Under the pieces are notes generated by a model, which was not told the DNA's origin, made no database searches, and was given only the letters and a program-made list of their open reading frames with translations. A stretch of DNA of 8,247 nt from Desulfurococcales archaeon ex4484_217_1 (GTDB taxonomy: Archaea; Thermoproteota; Thermoprotei_A; EX4484-217-1): NCBI GenBank assembly GCA_002254745.1, contig NJED01000018.1:1-8247 (forward strand). The letters run 5' to 3'. Positions 1 to 6,017 of the stretch are shown piece after piece. The position numbers and the translations under genes are program-made. The stretch's first letter is position 1; each line of letters begins with the position of its first letter.

Positions 1-102
1 GGTGCCCGAGCTAGGACAAAGGGGGCGGACTTAAGATCCGCTGGCGTAGAGGCTTTCCTGCCGCGCAAGCCTGCGTGGGTTCAAATCCCACCCCCCGCAC
101 CA
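1..102 (+). tRNA. trnL: tRNA-Leu(UAA), 5' end cut by window edge, with a variable-arm intron
   Basis: The anticodon stem is 25-29 paired with 37-41, and its 7-base loop (30-36) carries TAA at 32-34, which reads Leu codon UUA. The T arm is GTGGG (75-79), loop TTCAAAT, CCCAC (87-91). The 3' acceptor strand CCCCCGC (92-98) is followed by discriminator A99 and an encoded CCA (100-102). Only the last two bases of the 5' acceptor strand (GG, 1-2) are present, so five bases lie outside the window. The D stem is CCC (5-7) with GGG (21-23), and GG at 14-15 is the usual D-loop pair. The region between the anticodon and T stems is 33 nt, too long for a class II variable arm. Removing 50-68 leaves a normal 14-nt arm with stem GGC/GCC and loop GTAG. 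Confidence 0.95.
50..68 (+). other. 19-nt archaeal tRNA intron in the variable arm (bulge-helix-bulge)
   Basis: The RNA can fold into the bulge-helix-bulge structure cut by archaeal tRNA-splicing endonuclease. The central 4-bp helix is 44-47 (GCGU) with 63-66 (GCGC), including one U-G wobble. Bulge 1 is 48-50 and bulge 2 is 67-69. The intron-side helix is 51-53 (GGC) with 60-62 (GCC), closed by a 6-nt loop. Cutting after the second base of each bulge (49/50 and 68/69) joins the exons exactly where a normal Leu variable arm is restored. The outer exon-side helix is weak, with only 43-70 pairing clearly, so this is a relaxed form of the motif. Introns at non-anticodon positions are known in Thermoproteota. 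The splice points are inferred from folding, not measured. Confidence 0.85.
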
Positions 103-117
103 AACTTTCCTAAGTTT
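102..117 (+). repeat. Perfect inverted repeat right after the tRNA
   Basis: AAACTT (102-107) and AAGTTT (112-117) are perfect 6-bp inverted arms around a TCCT loop, and the first arm begins at the final A of CCA. The hairpin is A/T-rich and followed by a short T/C tract (CTT). It could help end transcription or 3' processing of the tRNA. Archaeal terminators usually rely on T-runs, so this role is only a guess. Confidence 0.3.
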
Positions 118-403
118 CTTGATGTTCTAAGAAGGAAAATTACTTTCATAACATTCAATGATTTCCATGTCTTCTGCTTTTGAAACGCCTACGACAAGCT
201 TTTTCACAACACCGAATAGGTACCCTTTAGTTCTTACTAGCTTCATTCAATAATGCAATGTTACGATTAAGATACAATACTAGTCTATGTTCCTATGCTG
301 TCAACATAAGTTTCCTACGCATTTTCCAAGTTAAGTAAATTTTTTAGGTATTTCCAAGTCATAATGTTAGATGAGTGCTCATGACCTATGATTACTACTA
401 TAA
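103..403. other. Stretch without an intact gene; possible eroded minus-strand gene
   Basis: No open frame here resembles a family I recognise. On the minus strand, 246 down to 127 is an ATG-to-TAG frame of 39 codons (begins MKLVRTKGYL, ends ESNFPS) that reads like the C-terminus of a real protein. Just upstream in another minus frame is a segment ending NIALLNEASKN. A third minus frame (413 down to 315) holds 32 codons including VVIIGHEHSS. Stops and frame changes separate the three pieces. They may be remains of a decayed gene or chance reading frames in AT-rich DNA. I see no clear promoter box for the downstream methyltransferase. Confidence 0.4.
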
Positions 404-517
404 ACTCTTCAGATCACTGAACTACTTAAATCATTAAAGAAAGTTTATGGTTATGAGCTTGAAAACTTCTTTACAGCTCTAAGAAGACCTGGTAAGCGAT
501 TATATGTAAGAGTAAAT
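404..517 (+). other. N-terminal coding extension of the NSUN-like gene, without a start codon
   Basis: The frame of the downstream methyltransferase stays open from 404 (just after TAA 401-403) to 517. It encodes 38 residues with family-like content, including VYGYELENFF followed by RRPGKRLYVRVN. Pattern memory of archaeal PUA-containing NSUN proteins places a YG.EL..FL.AL and RVN block at the N-terminus, so this was probably translated. However, the segment contains no ATG, GTG or TTG. An ATG at 388-390 lies in another frame that ends at TGA 418-420. One extra base between about 401 and 419 would explain the break. Confidence 0.6.
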
Positions 518-1300
518 ATGATACTCACCAACGCCCATTCCATTATTGATTCGTTACAAAGAAAAGGTATACACGTGTTTAAAGATGAATTACTAGATGA
601 AGCAATATACTTTAGCATAGAAGGCCCTTTTGACGTACCGTTCGAGAAAACACTGGTCATCGTCGATAAGAGGACTGCTGAAAGTGTTCTCTTAGGAGCT
701 AACGTATATGCGCCTGGCGTCTTAGGTTTCATAGGGGAACCTGAAGTAGGAGAAGGAAAAACCACCCATATTTATCAGCTAACTAAGGGTAAAGCCAAGA
801 TATATGCCTTCGACCACTCCAGGTCGAAAATAGAGAAAATGAGGAGAGAATTAGAGAGACTTAAAATGTATGGTATTTCTGTTGAGAAAGCTGACTCAAG
901 ATATTTACATGTAGATTATCCTAGTTTAAAAAACAAAGTTGACAGAATAGTTCTTGACCCACCATGCTCAGCCATTGGTGTAAGACCTAAGTTATATGAT
1001 GAAAAGAAGTACTCTGATATAGTCAATTTGGCACAATATCAAATACAGTTTTTTAAGCCAGCATATGAGCTACTGAAGAAAGGTGGAATACTGGTATATT
1101 CAACATGTACCGTAACTTTAGAAGAGAATGAGCTTCTTCTGGAGAAAGTTCTAGAGAAATATAGGTTCGAGATTGAAAAAATAGATTTGAAAATAGGCTG
1201 TACAGGTGTGGAAGTAGAGTTTAAAAATCATGTTCTAAGATTTCATCCTCACATAAATGATGCTCCAGGCTACTTCATAGCTAAGCTTAGGAAGTTCTAG
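518..1300 (+). CDS. NOL1/NOP2/Sun (NSUN)-family RNA m5C methyltransferase, apparently damaged
   Basis: The family transfers a methyl group from SAM to C5 of cytosine in tRNA or rRNA. Counting from the first ATG (260 aa), the start of a PUA domain is visible (KRTAESVLLGANVYAPGV, about 51-68). Later motifs are FDH (98-100), ADSRY (125-129), DPPCSAIG of motif IV (147-154), STCT with the presumed catalytic Cys197 of motif VI, and the terminal block FHPHINDAPGYFIAKL (243-258). Between them the protein jumps from the PUA start to GKTTHIYQL (80-88). The rest of the PUA domain and the D.CA.PG part of SAM motif I are absent, roughly 70-90 residues by comparison with the family as I know it. The conserved N-terminus also lies upstream of this ATG without a start codon. 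It may be a pseudogene, a catalytically dead remnant, or an assembly artefact. Its 3' end overlaps nob1 by 14 nt. Confidence 0.75.
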   Translation: MILTNAHSIIDSLQRKGIHVFKDELLDEAIYFSIEGPFDVPFEKTLVIVDKRTAESVLLGANVYAPGVLGFIGEPEVGEGKTTHIYQLTKGKAKIYAFDHSRSKIEKMRRELERLKMYGISVEKADSRYLHVDYPSLKNKVDRIVLDPPCSAIGVRPKLYDEKKYSDIVNLAQYQIQFFKPAYELLKKGGILVYSTCTVTLEENELLLEKVLEKYRFEIEKIDLKIGCTGVEVEFKNHVLRFHPHINDAPGYFIAKLRKF

Positions 1301-1802
1301 TACGTTTCTTAATTAACTTATGCCCGCATTTGGGACAATATTTTTCAATATCTTTCTTAGCCACGTAACCGCATGCAGGACAAACTATGATGTATTTCCT
1401 TGCCTCCTCAATTCCTCTTGTTCTTATTGGTTGGAAATCTAGCCCTAAATTCTTAGCTACATTCTGTATAGCATAGTCATCAGTTACTATTACCGGTTTT
1501 TTGCCTTCAAGTTGAAGGTCTAGAGCCAAAGCTAAAATGGATAAGTCGGTATTTGACAAACTTTGAAATTCTCCTATGTCCTTTGATAATTTAGTTATTT
1601 TTTCCAAACTTTTTCTGGAAGGTGTTTTTATAATTAATTTTCCAGTTATCTTTATGGTTTCTAAAACTGTTAAGCTCTTTTCGTCCTTGATTTCGCTTAT
1701 TACCTGTGGTGTTGTGTACAAAGGTAATGTGAATTGGGAAACATACCCTGTAAATATTGCAGAAGAGTCTATAACGAAAACTCGTGTTTTATTTTCAAAC
1801 AT
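1287..1802 (-). CDS. nob1: NOB1 rRNA maturation endonuclease (PIN domain plus zinc ribbon)
   Basis: NOB1 cuts precursor 16S rRNA at its 3' end during small-subunit maturation. The 171-aa protein is the usual size for the archaeal form. An N-terminal PIN nuclease domain (about 7-128) shows the acidic metal-binding set: D12 (VIDSSA), E37 (VISEI), D86 (SNTDLSI) and D108/D109 (VTDDYA). A zinc ribbon follows with CPAC (141-144) and CPKC (156-159), then a basic tail (KKRTRTS). PIN plus zinc ribbon separates NOB1 from VapC toxins, which lack the ribbon. The ATG overlaps the end of nadK by 8 nt and is preceded by a good Shine-Dalgarno site, so translation is probably coupled to nadK. The last codons overlap the NSUN-like gene tail to tail. 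Confidence 0.93.
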   Translation of the reverse strand: MFENKTRVFVIDSSAIFTGYVSQFTLPLYTTPQVISEIKDEKSLTVLETIKITGKLIIKTPSRKSLEKITKLSKDIGEFQSLSNTDLSILALALDLQLEGKKPVIVTDDYAIQNVAKNLGLDFQPIRTRGIEEARKYIIVCPACGYVAKKDIEKYCPKCGHKLIKKRTRTS

Positions 1803-2649
1803 AATCTCTCCTTTTAAGCCTACTATAGTAATCTCTCTTTAACCTGTAAAAGAAAACTTCATCCCAGAATTCTATGTTAGCTTTTGAACCTTCTTCAATC
1901 ACACAGCAAAATATTCCATCACTATAAACTTCACTATCTCTGTCAACAACTTCTACGGTAAGCTTTTCCCTAATGTCAAGAACCACTGGTCTTGCTCTTA
2001 GCTGCATGGGATTTAGAGGTGTAACAACAACTACTTTAAGCTCTTCATCTATTATGGGTCCGCCAGCGCTTAAAGAGTAAGCTGTAGAACCTGCTGTCGG
2101 AGATACTATTAATCCATCAGCATAAGCGTTAAGTATAGTTTCCCTTGTAGACTTTTTCAAAACCCTTACATGCACCATTTTAAGTCTAGGTGCTAGAATA
2201 ACATAGTCATTTAGAACAGGGGGCAGGCGTTTATTCTTGACGTACATTACTATACGCGGTCTAGCTATAACGCATGCTTTTCCTTTAAATATTTCATCCA
2301 GTACTTCAAATACGTGTTCAGGTTCTACTTCCATTAAGAAACCGTATCTTCCAACACGTATGCCGAGAACAGGGGGCGGCGTTTTCTCGAAGTAATGTAA
2401 TGCCCTTAATAATGAACCATCACCGCCTATGATAACCATCATGTCTGCTTCATGTTTACTAAAATCTTTAACACTGATATACCTTATCTTCTCATTCTTT
2501 ATAGTAATTCTATTCTTCAACGTTTCGTCAATAAGTAGTTCTTTAACTCCCTTATTTAATATGTATTTAATGGTTTTTTCCGCTACATTAATGGCATCGG
2601 CTCTATCTACCCTAGACGAGAAAATCACCTTATGTAAGATCTTCGTCAT
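1795..2649 (-). CDS. nadK: NAD kinase (ATP/polyphosphate-NAD kinase)
   Basis: The enzyme phosphorylates NAD to NADP in the cytoplasm. At 284 aa it has family length. The diagnostic GGDG is at 75-78 (VIIGGDGSLLRAL), the LND motif that binds NAD is at 146-148, and the long conserved loop from DGLIVSPTAGSTAYS to AGGP spans 178-198. SDG at 243-245 belongs to the C-terminal beta domain. GIRVGRYGFL (96-105) corresponds to the usual G.N.G..GFL block, with Arg in place of Asn. The start is ATG at 2649 and I see no strong Shine-Dalgarno. It is first in a two-gene minus-strand unit with nob1 (8-nt overlap, stop TGA at 1797-1795) and is divergent from the trm5 gene. NADP supply and ribosome maturation share no obvious pathway, so the pairing may only reflect shared expression. 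Confidence 0.93.
   Translation of the reverse strand: MTKILHKVIFSSRVDRADAINVAEKTIKYILNKGVKELLIDETLKNRITIKNEKIRYISVKDFSKHEADMMVIIGGDGSLLRALHYFEKTPPPVLGIRVGRYGFLMEVEPEHVFEVLDEIFKGKACVIARPRIVMYVKNKRLPPVLNDYVILAPRLKMVHVRVLKKSTRETILNAYADGLIVSPTAGSTAYSLSAGGPIIDEELKVVVVTPLNPMQLRARPVVLDIREKLTVEVVDRDSEVYSDGIFCCVIEEGSKANIEFWDEVFFYRLKRDYYSRLKRRDYV
1806..1811 (-). promoter_or_regulatory. Ribosome binding site for nob1 inside nadK
   Basis: The minus strand reads GGAGAG three bases before the nob1 ATG (1802-1800), inside the last codons of nadK. It supports this ATG as the start and supports translational coupling of the two genes. Confidence 0.6.
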
Positions 2650-2715
2650 ACTTTACACGTCCATCTACTTTTTTCTTTTTACAACACAAATTTATTACTT
2701 AGGGAGAAATAGGTT
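2650..2715. promoter_or_regulatory. Divergent promoter region between nadK and trm5
   Basis: These 66 nt must carry start signals in both directions. An A/T core, AAATTTATTA at 2688-2697, is the best TATA-box candidate for trm5 and lies about 20-25 nt before its ATG, which would fit a short or absent leader. A Shine-Dalgarno-like AGGGAG at 2701-2706 also precedes that ATG. On the minus strand, TGTAAAAAG around 2675-2684 is a weak TATA candidate for nadK. Assignments rest on position and base content only. Confidence 0.35.
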
Positions 2716-3774
2716 ATGAACGATAAACAGAAAGTGCATTGCATTATCGTAAGTAAGCATGATGCTGAAAAAGCAATTAGAGTATTAAAGAAATCTGACA
2801 TATTAGCCACAGGTTTCAAGATAATAAGATGTAATGATGTCATTAAAATCCCTATAACAGGGAAGTCTTTACCGAAGGACGTAGAGGAGAATTTAACTAA
2901 GGAAGGAATAGTTTTTAAGGAAGGGGTTAATTACTTCGAACCGAAAACCTTTATCAAAACCTATAAAGACTTAATTAAGAACATGCCCAGAAGCTTTCTC
3001 GATAAATTACCGGCATCATATGATATTGTTGGCGAAATTATATTAATTAGAATACCTGAGGAACTAAGAAGCTATTCTCACATTATAGGTAATGCTCTAC
3101 TTAACTTTCATAAGAACGTTAAGGGTGTCTACGAAATCCTAGGTGAAACATATGGTGTAGAAAGAGTGACACCACTAAAGCTTATAGCTGGTCATAAGGT
3201 TGAAAAAACCATATACGTTGAGCACGGTATAAAGTTCGTAGTTTATGTAGGCAAGACGTATATTAATCCTTCTCTCTGCTTTGAACACGCAAGAATAGCT
3301 AAGGAGGTCTATGATGGAGAAAAAGTTTTGGATATGTTCTGCGGTATTGGCGGTTTCTCTTTACATATAGCATATGCTAAAAAGGTAGAAGTTTACGCTA
3401 CAGACATAAACCCTTACGCCATTATGTCTCTGATTTCAAGCCTTAAAATAAATAAGCTAAAGGGGAAAGTATATCCGATTCTAGGAGATTCTTCTCTAAT
3501 TTACTCTAAGTTCTTTAGAGGAGTTTTTGATAGAGTAATTATGAACTTGCCAGCTTACTCCCATGGTTTTCTCAAACACGCCTGCAAGGTCTTAAAGGAG
3601 GATGGGGGTATTATTCACTATTATAGGTTTGCTGAATCTATAAATGAAGTAATCTATGAAATTTCAAGAACGATTAGCAGTGTTAGAAGAATTGTTAAGT
3701 TCTTAAACGTGAGAACAGTTTTAGAGGCTTCACCAAGGAAAAGACTTTACGTTGTAGACGTTTATGTTATGTAA
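2716..3774 (+). CDS. trm5: Trm5-family tRNA (guanine37-N1)-methyltransferase
   Basis: Trm5 methylates G37 next to the tRNA anticodon using SAM, which helps prevent frameshifting. The 352-aa protein has a small N-terminal D1 domain (about 1-70, including RCNDVIKIPI), a D2 domain with DIVGEIILIRIP (103-114), then VERVTPLKLIAG (148-159) with the tRNA-contact Arg150. The class I Rossmann domain has motif I DMFCGIGGFS (206-215), D230 in TDINP, the NLP motif at 277-279, and GGIIHYY (297-303). NLP favours the aTrm5b/c type over the aTrm5a (imG2) type, which as I recall has NPPY. The conserved TER.R block appears as FEHAR (189-193): the catalytic Glu190 is kept but the next Arg is His191. The start is ATG with an AGGGAG upstream. 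The gene converges on DUF371 with a 7-nt gap. Confidence 0.88.
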   Translation: MNDKQKVHCIIVSKHDAEKAIRVLKKSDILATGFKIIRCNDVIKIPITGKSLPKDVEENLTKEGIVFKEGVNYFEPKTFIKTYKDLIKNMPRSFLDKLPASYDIVGEIILIRIPEELRSYSHIIGNALLNFHKNVKGVYEILGETYGVERVTPLKLIAGHKVEKTIYVEHGIKFVVYVGKTYINPSLCFEHARIAKEVYDGEKVLDMFCGIGGFSLHIAYAKKVEVYATDINPYAIMSLISSLKINKLKGKVYPILGDSSLIYSKFFRGVFDRVIMNLPAYSHGFLKHACKVLKEDGGIIHYYRFAESINEVIYEISRTISSVRRIVKFLNVRTVLEASPRKRLYVVDVYVM

Positions 3775-3781
3775 ATCTATG

Positions 3782-4213
3782 CTATACGCTAATGGCAATT
3801 AGCAGTATGTGAAGTATTCTTCCTTTCTTAAGCTTATCTATTAATTTCCTGCTAATGTCTCGTGCTGCCTTGTTGGCTTTAATCATTACAGTGTTGTTCG
3901 AGATGTAGCTGCTTTTCCTGAAGACCATTCTTGTGTTATCTTTGAAAGTCAATTTCTCTGAGCCTTTACCTATAATGTAATCAAATGCTCCATTGGAGAG
4001 AAGTATTGCGAGAATTACTGCATCTTCCCTTTTCGCTATGTTCTTAAACTCCTTACTAAATTGTTTAGGAGACTTACTAGCCGAAATACCTATAATACAG
4101 TCGCCCTGTGGCGTAAGCCAGTTCTCTTTAGTTACTTCGAATGTTGACGGATGGGTTGCTTTAATGTTTGCATGACCTTTCGCTATTATATGTTCTATAG
4201 ATATTTCCACCAT
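3782..4213 (-). CDS. DUF371-family archaeal protein of unknown function
   Basis: At 143 aa this matches the small archaeal DUF371 family as I remember it. Conserved-looking blocks are GHANIKATHPSTFEVTKE (13-29 region), LTPQGDCIIGI (33-43), MVFRKSSY (97-104) and KANKAARDI (112-120). It has no signal peptide, no clear transmembrane segment and no cysteine cluster; the only Cys is C39 in GDC. Conserved His, Thr and Asp residues in the first third could form a ligand or nucleic-acid site, but no function is established to my knowledge. The ATG at 4213 is supported by an AGAGGTT Shine-Dalgarno site (4226-4220) six bases upstream. It is divergent from pcm and convergent with trm5. Confidence 0.82.
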   Translation of the reverse strand: MVEISIEHIIAKGHANIKATHPSTFEVTKENWLTPQGDCIIGISASKSPKQFSKEFKNIAKREDAVILAILLSNGAFDYIIGKGSEKLTFKDNTRMVFRKSSYISNNTVMIKANKAARDISRKLIDKLKKGRILHILLIAISV

Positions 4214-4280
4214 AACGTTAACCTCTTTTTTACAATAAACATTATTAGAGGACAGTGAAATAGAACTTTATGGTTAGAGA
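4214..4280. promoter_or_regulatory. Divergent promoter region between DUF371 and pcm
   Basis: This 67-nt spacer includes the DUF371 ribosome binding site (AGAGGTT on the minus strand, 4226-4220). The A/T-rich core CAATAAACATTATTA (4233-4247) is the only plausible TATA region and could serve either direction. No good Shine-Dalgarno lies close to the pcm ATG; GAGGA at 4248-4252 is too far away. An out-of-frame ATG at 4270 opens only a 9-codon frame ending at TAG. Confidence 0.35.
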
Positions 4281-4970
4281 ATGTTTTGGTTTGGCTTAGA
4301 GTTTTTAGATTTTGAATTAGAGAGAAAAAGGCTTGTTGAACGCTTAATTAGCGAAGGTGTTTTAAAAACAGATAAAGTAATTAAGGCCATGCTAAAGGTT
4401 CCTAGAGAAGAATTTGTTTTACCGGAGTACAAGAAGTATGCCTACATAGATTCACCATTACCCATACTTAAGGGGCAAACTATTTCAGCCCCCCATATGG
4501 TTGCTTTAATGTGTGAAGCAGCAGACTTAGAAGTAGGCCATAAAGTACTAGAAGTTGGTACGGGATCAGGATATCATGCTGCCGTTATAGCTGAAATCGT
4601 AGCTCCTAAAGAGGCAAAGGTCAAGGGTCATGTATATACTATTGAACGTATACCTGAACTTGTAGACTTTGCTAGAAAAAACCTTGAAAAAACAGGGTAT
4701 AATGATAGGGTAACAGTAATACTGGGAGACGGTACCTTAGGCTACCCTGAGGCAGCGCCGTACGATAGGATAATAGTTACTGCTGCAGCGCCTCATGAAC
4801 CTAAGCCTTTACTTCAACAATTAAAAATAGGCGGTAAACTTGTTATACCTATAGGTTCTAGGTATATGCAGTACCTTTATGTAATAGAAAAGGTTAGTGG
4901 GGGAAAATTCGAAAGAAAAAGTTTAACACCATGCGTTTTTGTCCCGCTAATAGGAGAGCATGGTTGGTAA
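4281..4970 (+). CDS. pcm: Protein-L-isoaspartate O-methyltransferase (PCMT)
   Basis: PCMT uses SAM to methylate L-isoaspartyl residues in aged proteins, the first step of their repair, which matters at high temperature. The protein is 229 aa, as usual for the family. Visible blocks are VPREEFV (40-46), the substrate loop GQTISAPHMVALM (65-77) with Ser69, SAM motif I LEVGTGSGYH (90-99), YTIER (119-123) with acidic Glu122 after the second strand, LGDGTLGYP (148-156), YDRIIVTAAAP (161-171), LKIGGKLVIPIG (181-192) and terminal FVPLIGEHGW (220-229). The ATG at 4281 is the only usable start; the MFWFGLEFLDF lead is unusually hydrophobic but short. The stop codon abuts the fen stop on the other strand, with no bases between. 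Confidence 0.95.
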   Translation: MFWFGLEFLDFELERKRLVERLISEGVLKTDKVIKAMLKVPREEFVLPEYKKYAYIDSPLPILKGQTISAPHMVALMCEAADLEVGHKVLEVGTGSGYHAAVIAEIVAPKEAKVKGHVYTIERIPELVDFARKNLEKTGYNDRVTVILGDGTLGYPEAAPYDRIIVTAAAPHEPKPLLQQLKIGGKLVIPIGSRYMQYLYVIEKVSGGKFERKSLTPCVFVPLIGEHGW

Positions 4971-6017
4971 TTACCTAAACCATATATCTAAACCTAGCTG
5001 CTTGGTTTTGATATGTTCTCTGTAAGCCTTCTTCAATCTTTGCAGTGCATTCTTAACTCTCGTTTCTGAGAAGTCGTGTTCGTAAACCAGTATTTCAATT
5101 ACAGCTTTCTCATCGGGTTCTTTCCATTCTATACTGTAGGTTTCTGTCTTAGGGGGGTTAAGGAAATACTTCTTAATTTCTAATGGGTCCACGGGGAACT
5201 CTGCTTTCACGACCTTTAGTACTTTTTCTAGGCTTCTATATGTTCTTATTAGTTTTAGAGCCGTTTTAGGGCCTATACCTTTTACTCCTTCAGGATTATA
5301 GTCTGTTCCTAGAAGTATTCCTATGTCTATGAGTTGCTCTCTAGTTATCTTAAGCTTAGATAAAACTTCGTCAAGTAGTATTATTTCAGGCTTAATTTCA
5401 ATGTACACTTCTTTTCTAGGGAGTTTTCTCTTACCTGTTATTGTCAGATTTCTTACAAGTCTTGGAGCCCCGAATAGAAGTGAGTCATAATCTTGGCTTC
5501 CAGCAGCCCATACGTCACCTTTAGCTGCCATGAATGCTGCTTGAGCTTCGCCTTCTGCAGGTGCTTGAACCCACGGTATCCCCATGGCAGATAGAAGTTT
5601 TTTAGCGCCTTCAACCATATCTTCGGTTAGTTTAGAAGCCATTTGAGCGTATCTTTTGGCTGCTTCAAGATCCCCCTTTGCGAGTGCTTCTTCATACTTC
5701 TTAATTGCTTCTTCTTTTACTTTTTTCCTTCTAGCTATTTCAGCTGCTTTTATTTCTGGAGGTTTTCCGTCAAAAACATAGACGGGTTTTATTCCATGCT
5801 CTAGTAGGTTTATCGTCCTATAGAATAGGCCGCTTAGGTGGCTTGTTATTCTTCCTTTACTGTCCATGAGCGGCGTTCCATTAGGTTGCCTAATAGCTGT
5901 TAGAAACTGGTATAGTGCATTGTATCCATCTATGCTTATGTTTTTCCCTCTAAGCTCAGCTAAATCCACAGTTTTCCTACAATCTTGAGGTATAAGTTCT
6001 TTTAAATTAACTCCCAA
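4971..6017 (-). CDS. fen: Flap endonuclease FEN1, TTG start, PCNA-binding C-terminus
   Basis: FEN1 removes 5' flaps during Okazaki-fragment maturation and long-patch base-excision repair. The 348-aa length is standard. The order is N-terminal nuclease block (MGVNLKELIP, Asp30, Asp83 in VFDGKPPE), helical arch (about 85-135), internal block with Glu155 and Glu157 (APAEGEAQ), Asp176 and Asp178 (SQDYDSLLFG), then the helix-two-turn-helix DNA clamp (LLGTDYNPEGVKGIGPKTA, 235-253, with Asp239). The tail QLGLDIWF (340-347) is a PIP box for the sliding clamp PCNA. The start codon is TTG at 6017-6015. The family begins MGV, the frame reaches TAA seven codons upstream, and no in-frame ATG or GTG lies between. 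It is last in a minus-strand unit behind cdc48 and the winged-helix gene. Confidence 0.96.
   Translation of the reverse strand: MGVNLKELIPQDCRKTVDLAELRGKNISIDGYNALYQFLTAIRQPNGTPLMDSKGRITSHLSGLFYRTINLLEHGIKPVYVFDGKPPEIKAAEIARRKKVKEEAIKKYEEALAKGDLEAAKRYAQMASKLTEDMVEGAKKLLSAMGIPWVQAPAEGEAQAAFMAAKGDVWAAGSQDYDSLLFGAPRLVRNLTITGKRKLPRKEVYIEIKPEIILLDEVLSKLKITREQLIDIGILLGTDYNPEGVKGIGPKTALKLIRTYRSLEKVLKVVKAEFPVDPLEIKKYFLNPPKTETYSIEWKEPDEKAVIEILVYEHDFSETRVKNALQRLKKAYREHIKTKQLGLDIWFR

Noticed and set aside
42..74. Split tRNA, or a selenocysteine or serine tRNA with a long variable arm
   Set aside because: The TAA anticodon and discriminator A indicate Leu, both halves are contiguous, and removal of a 19-nt intron gives a normal variable arm.
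1..120. tRNA-borne integration (att) site
   Set aside because: No integrase gene and no direct repeat of the tRNA 3' end were seen elsewhere in the window.
451..765. Minus-strand 104-codon frame inside the NSUN-like gene
   Set aside because: Low-complexity Ser/Thr/Leu-rich translation opposite recognisable family motifs; a shadow frame.
1287..1802. VapC-type toxin
   Set aside because: The PIN domain is followed by a CPAC...CPKC zinc ribbon, which marks NOB1, and there is no antitoxin gene next to it.
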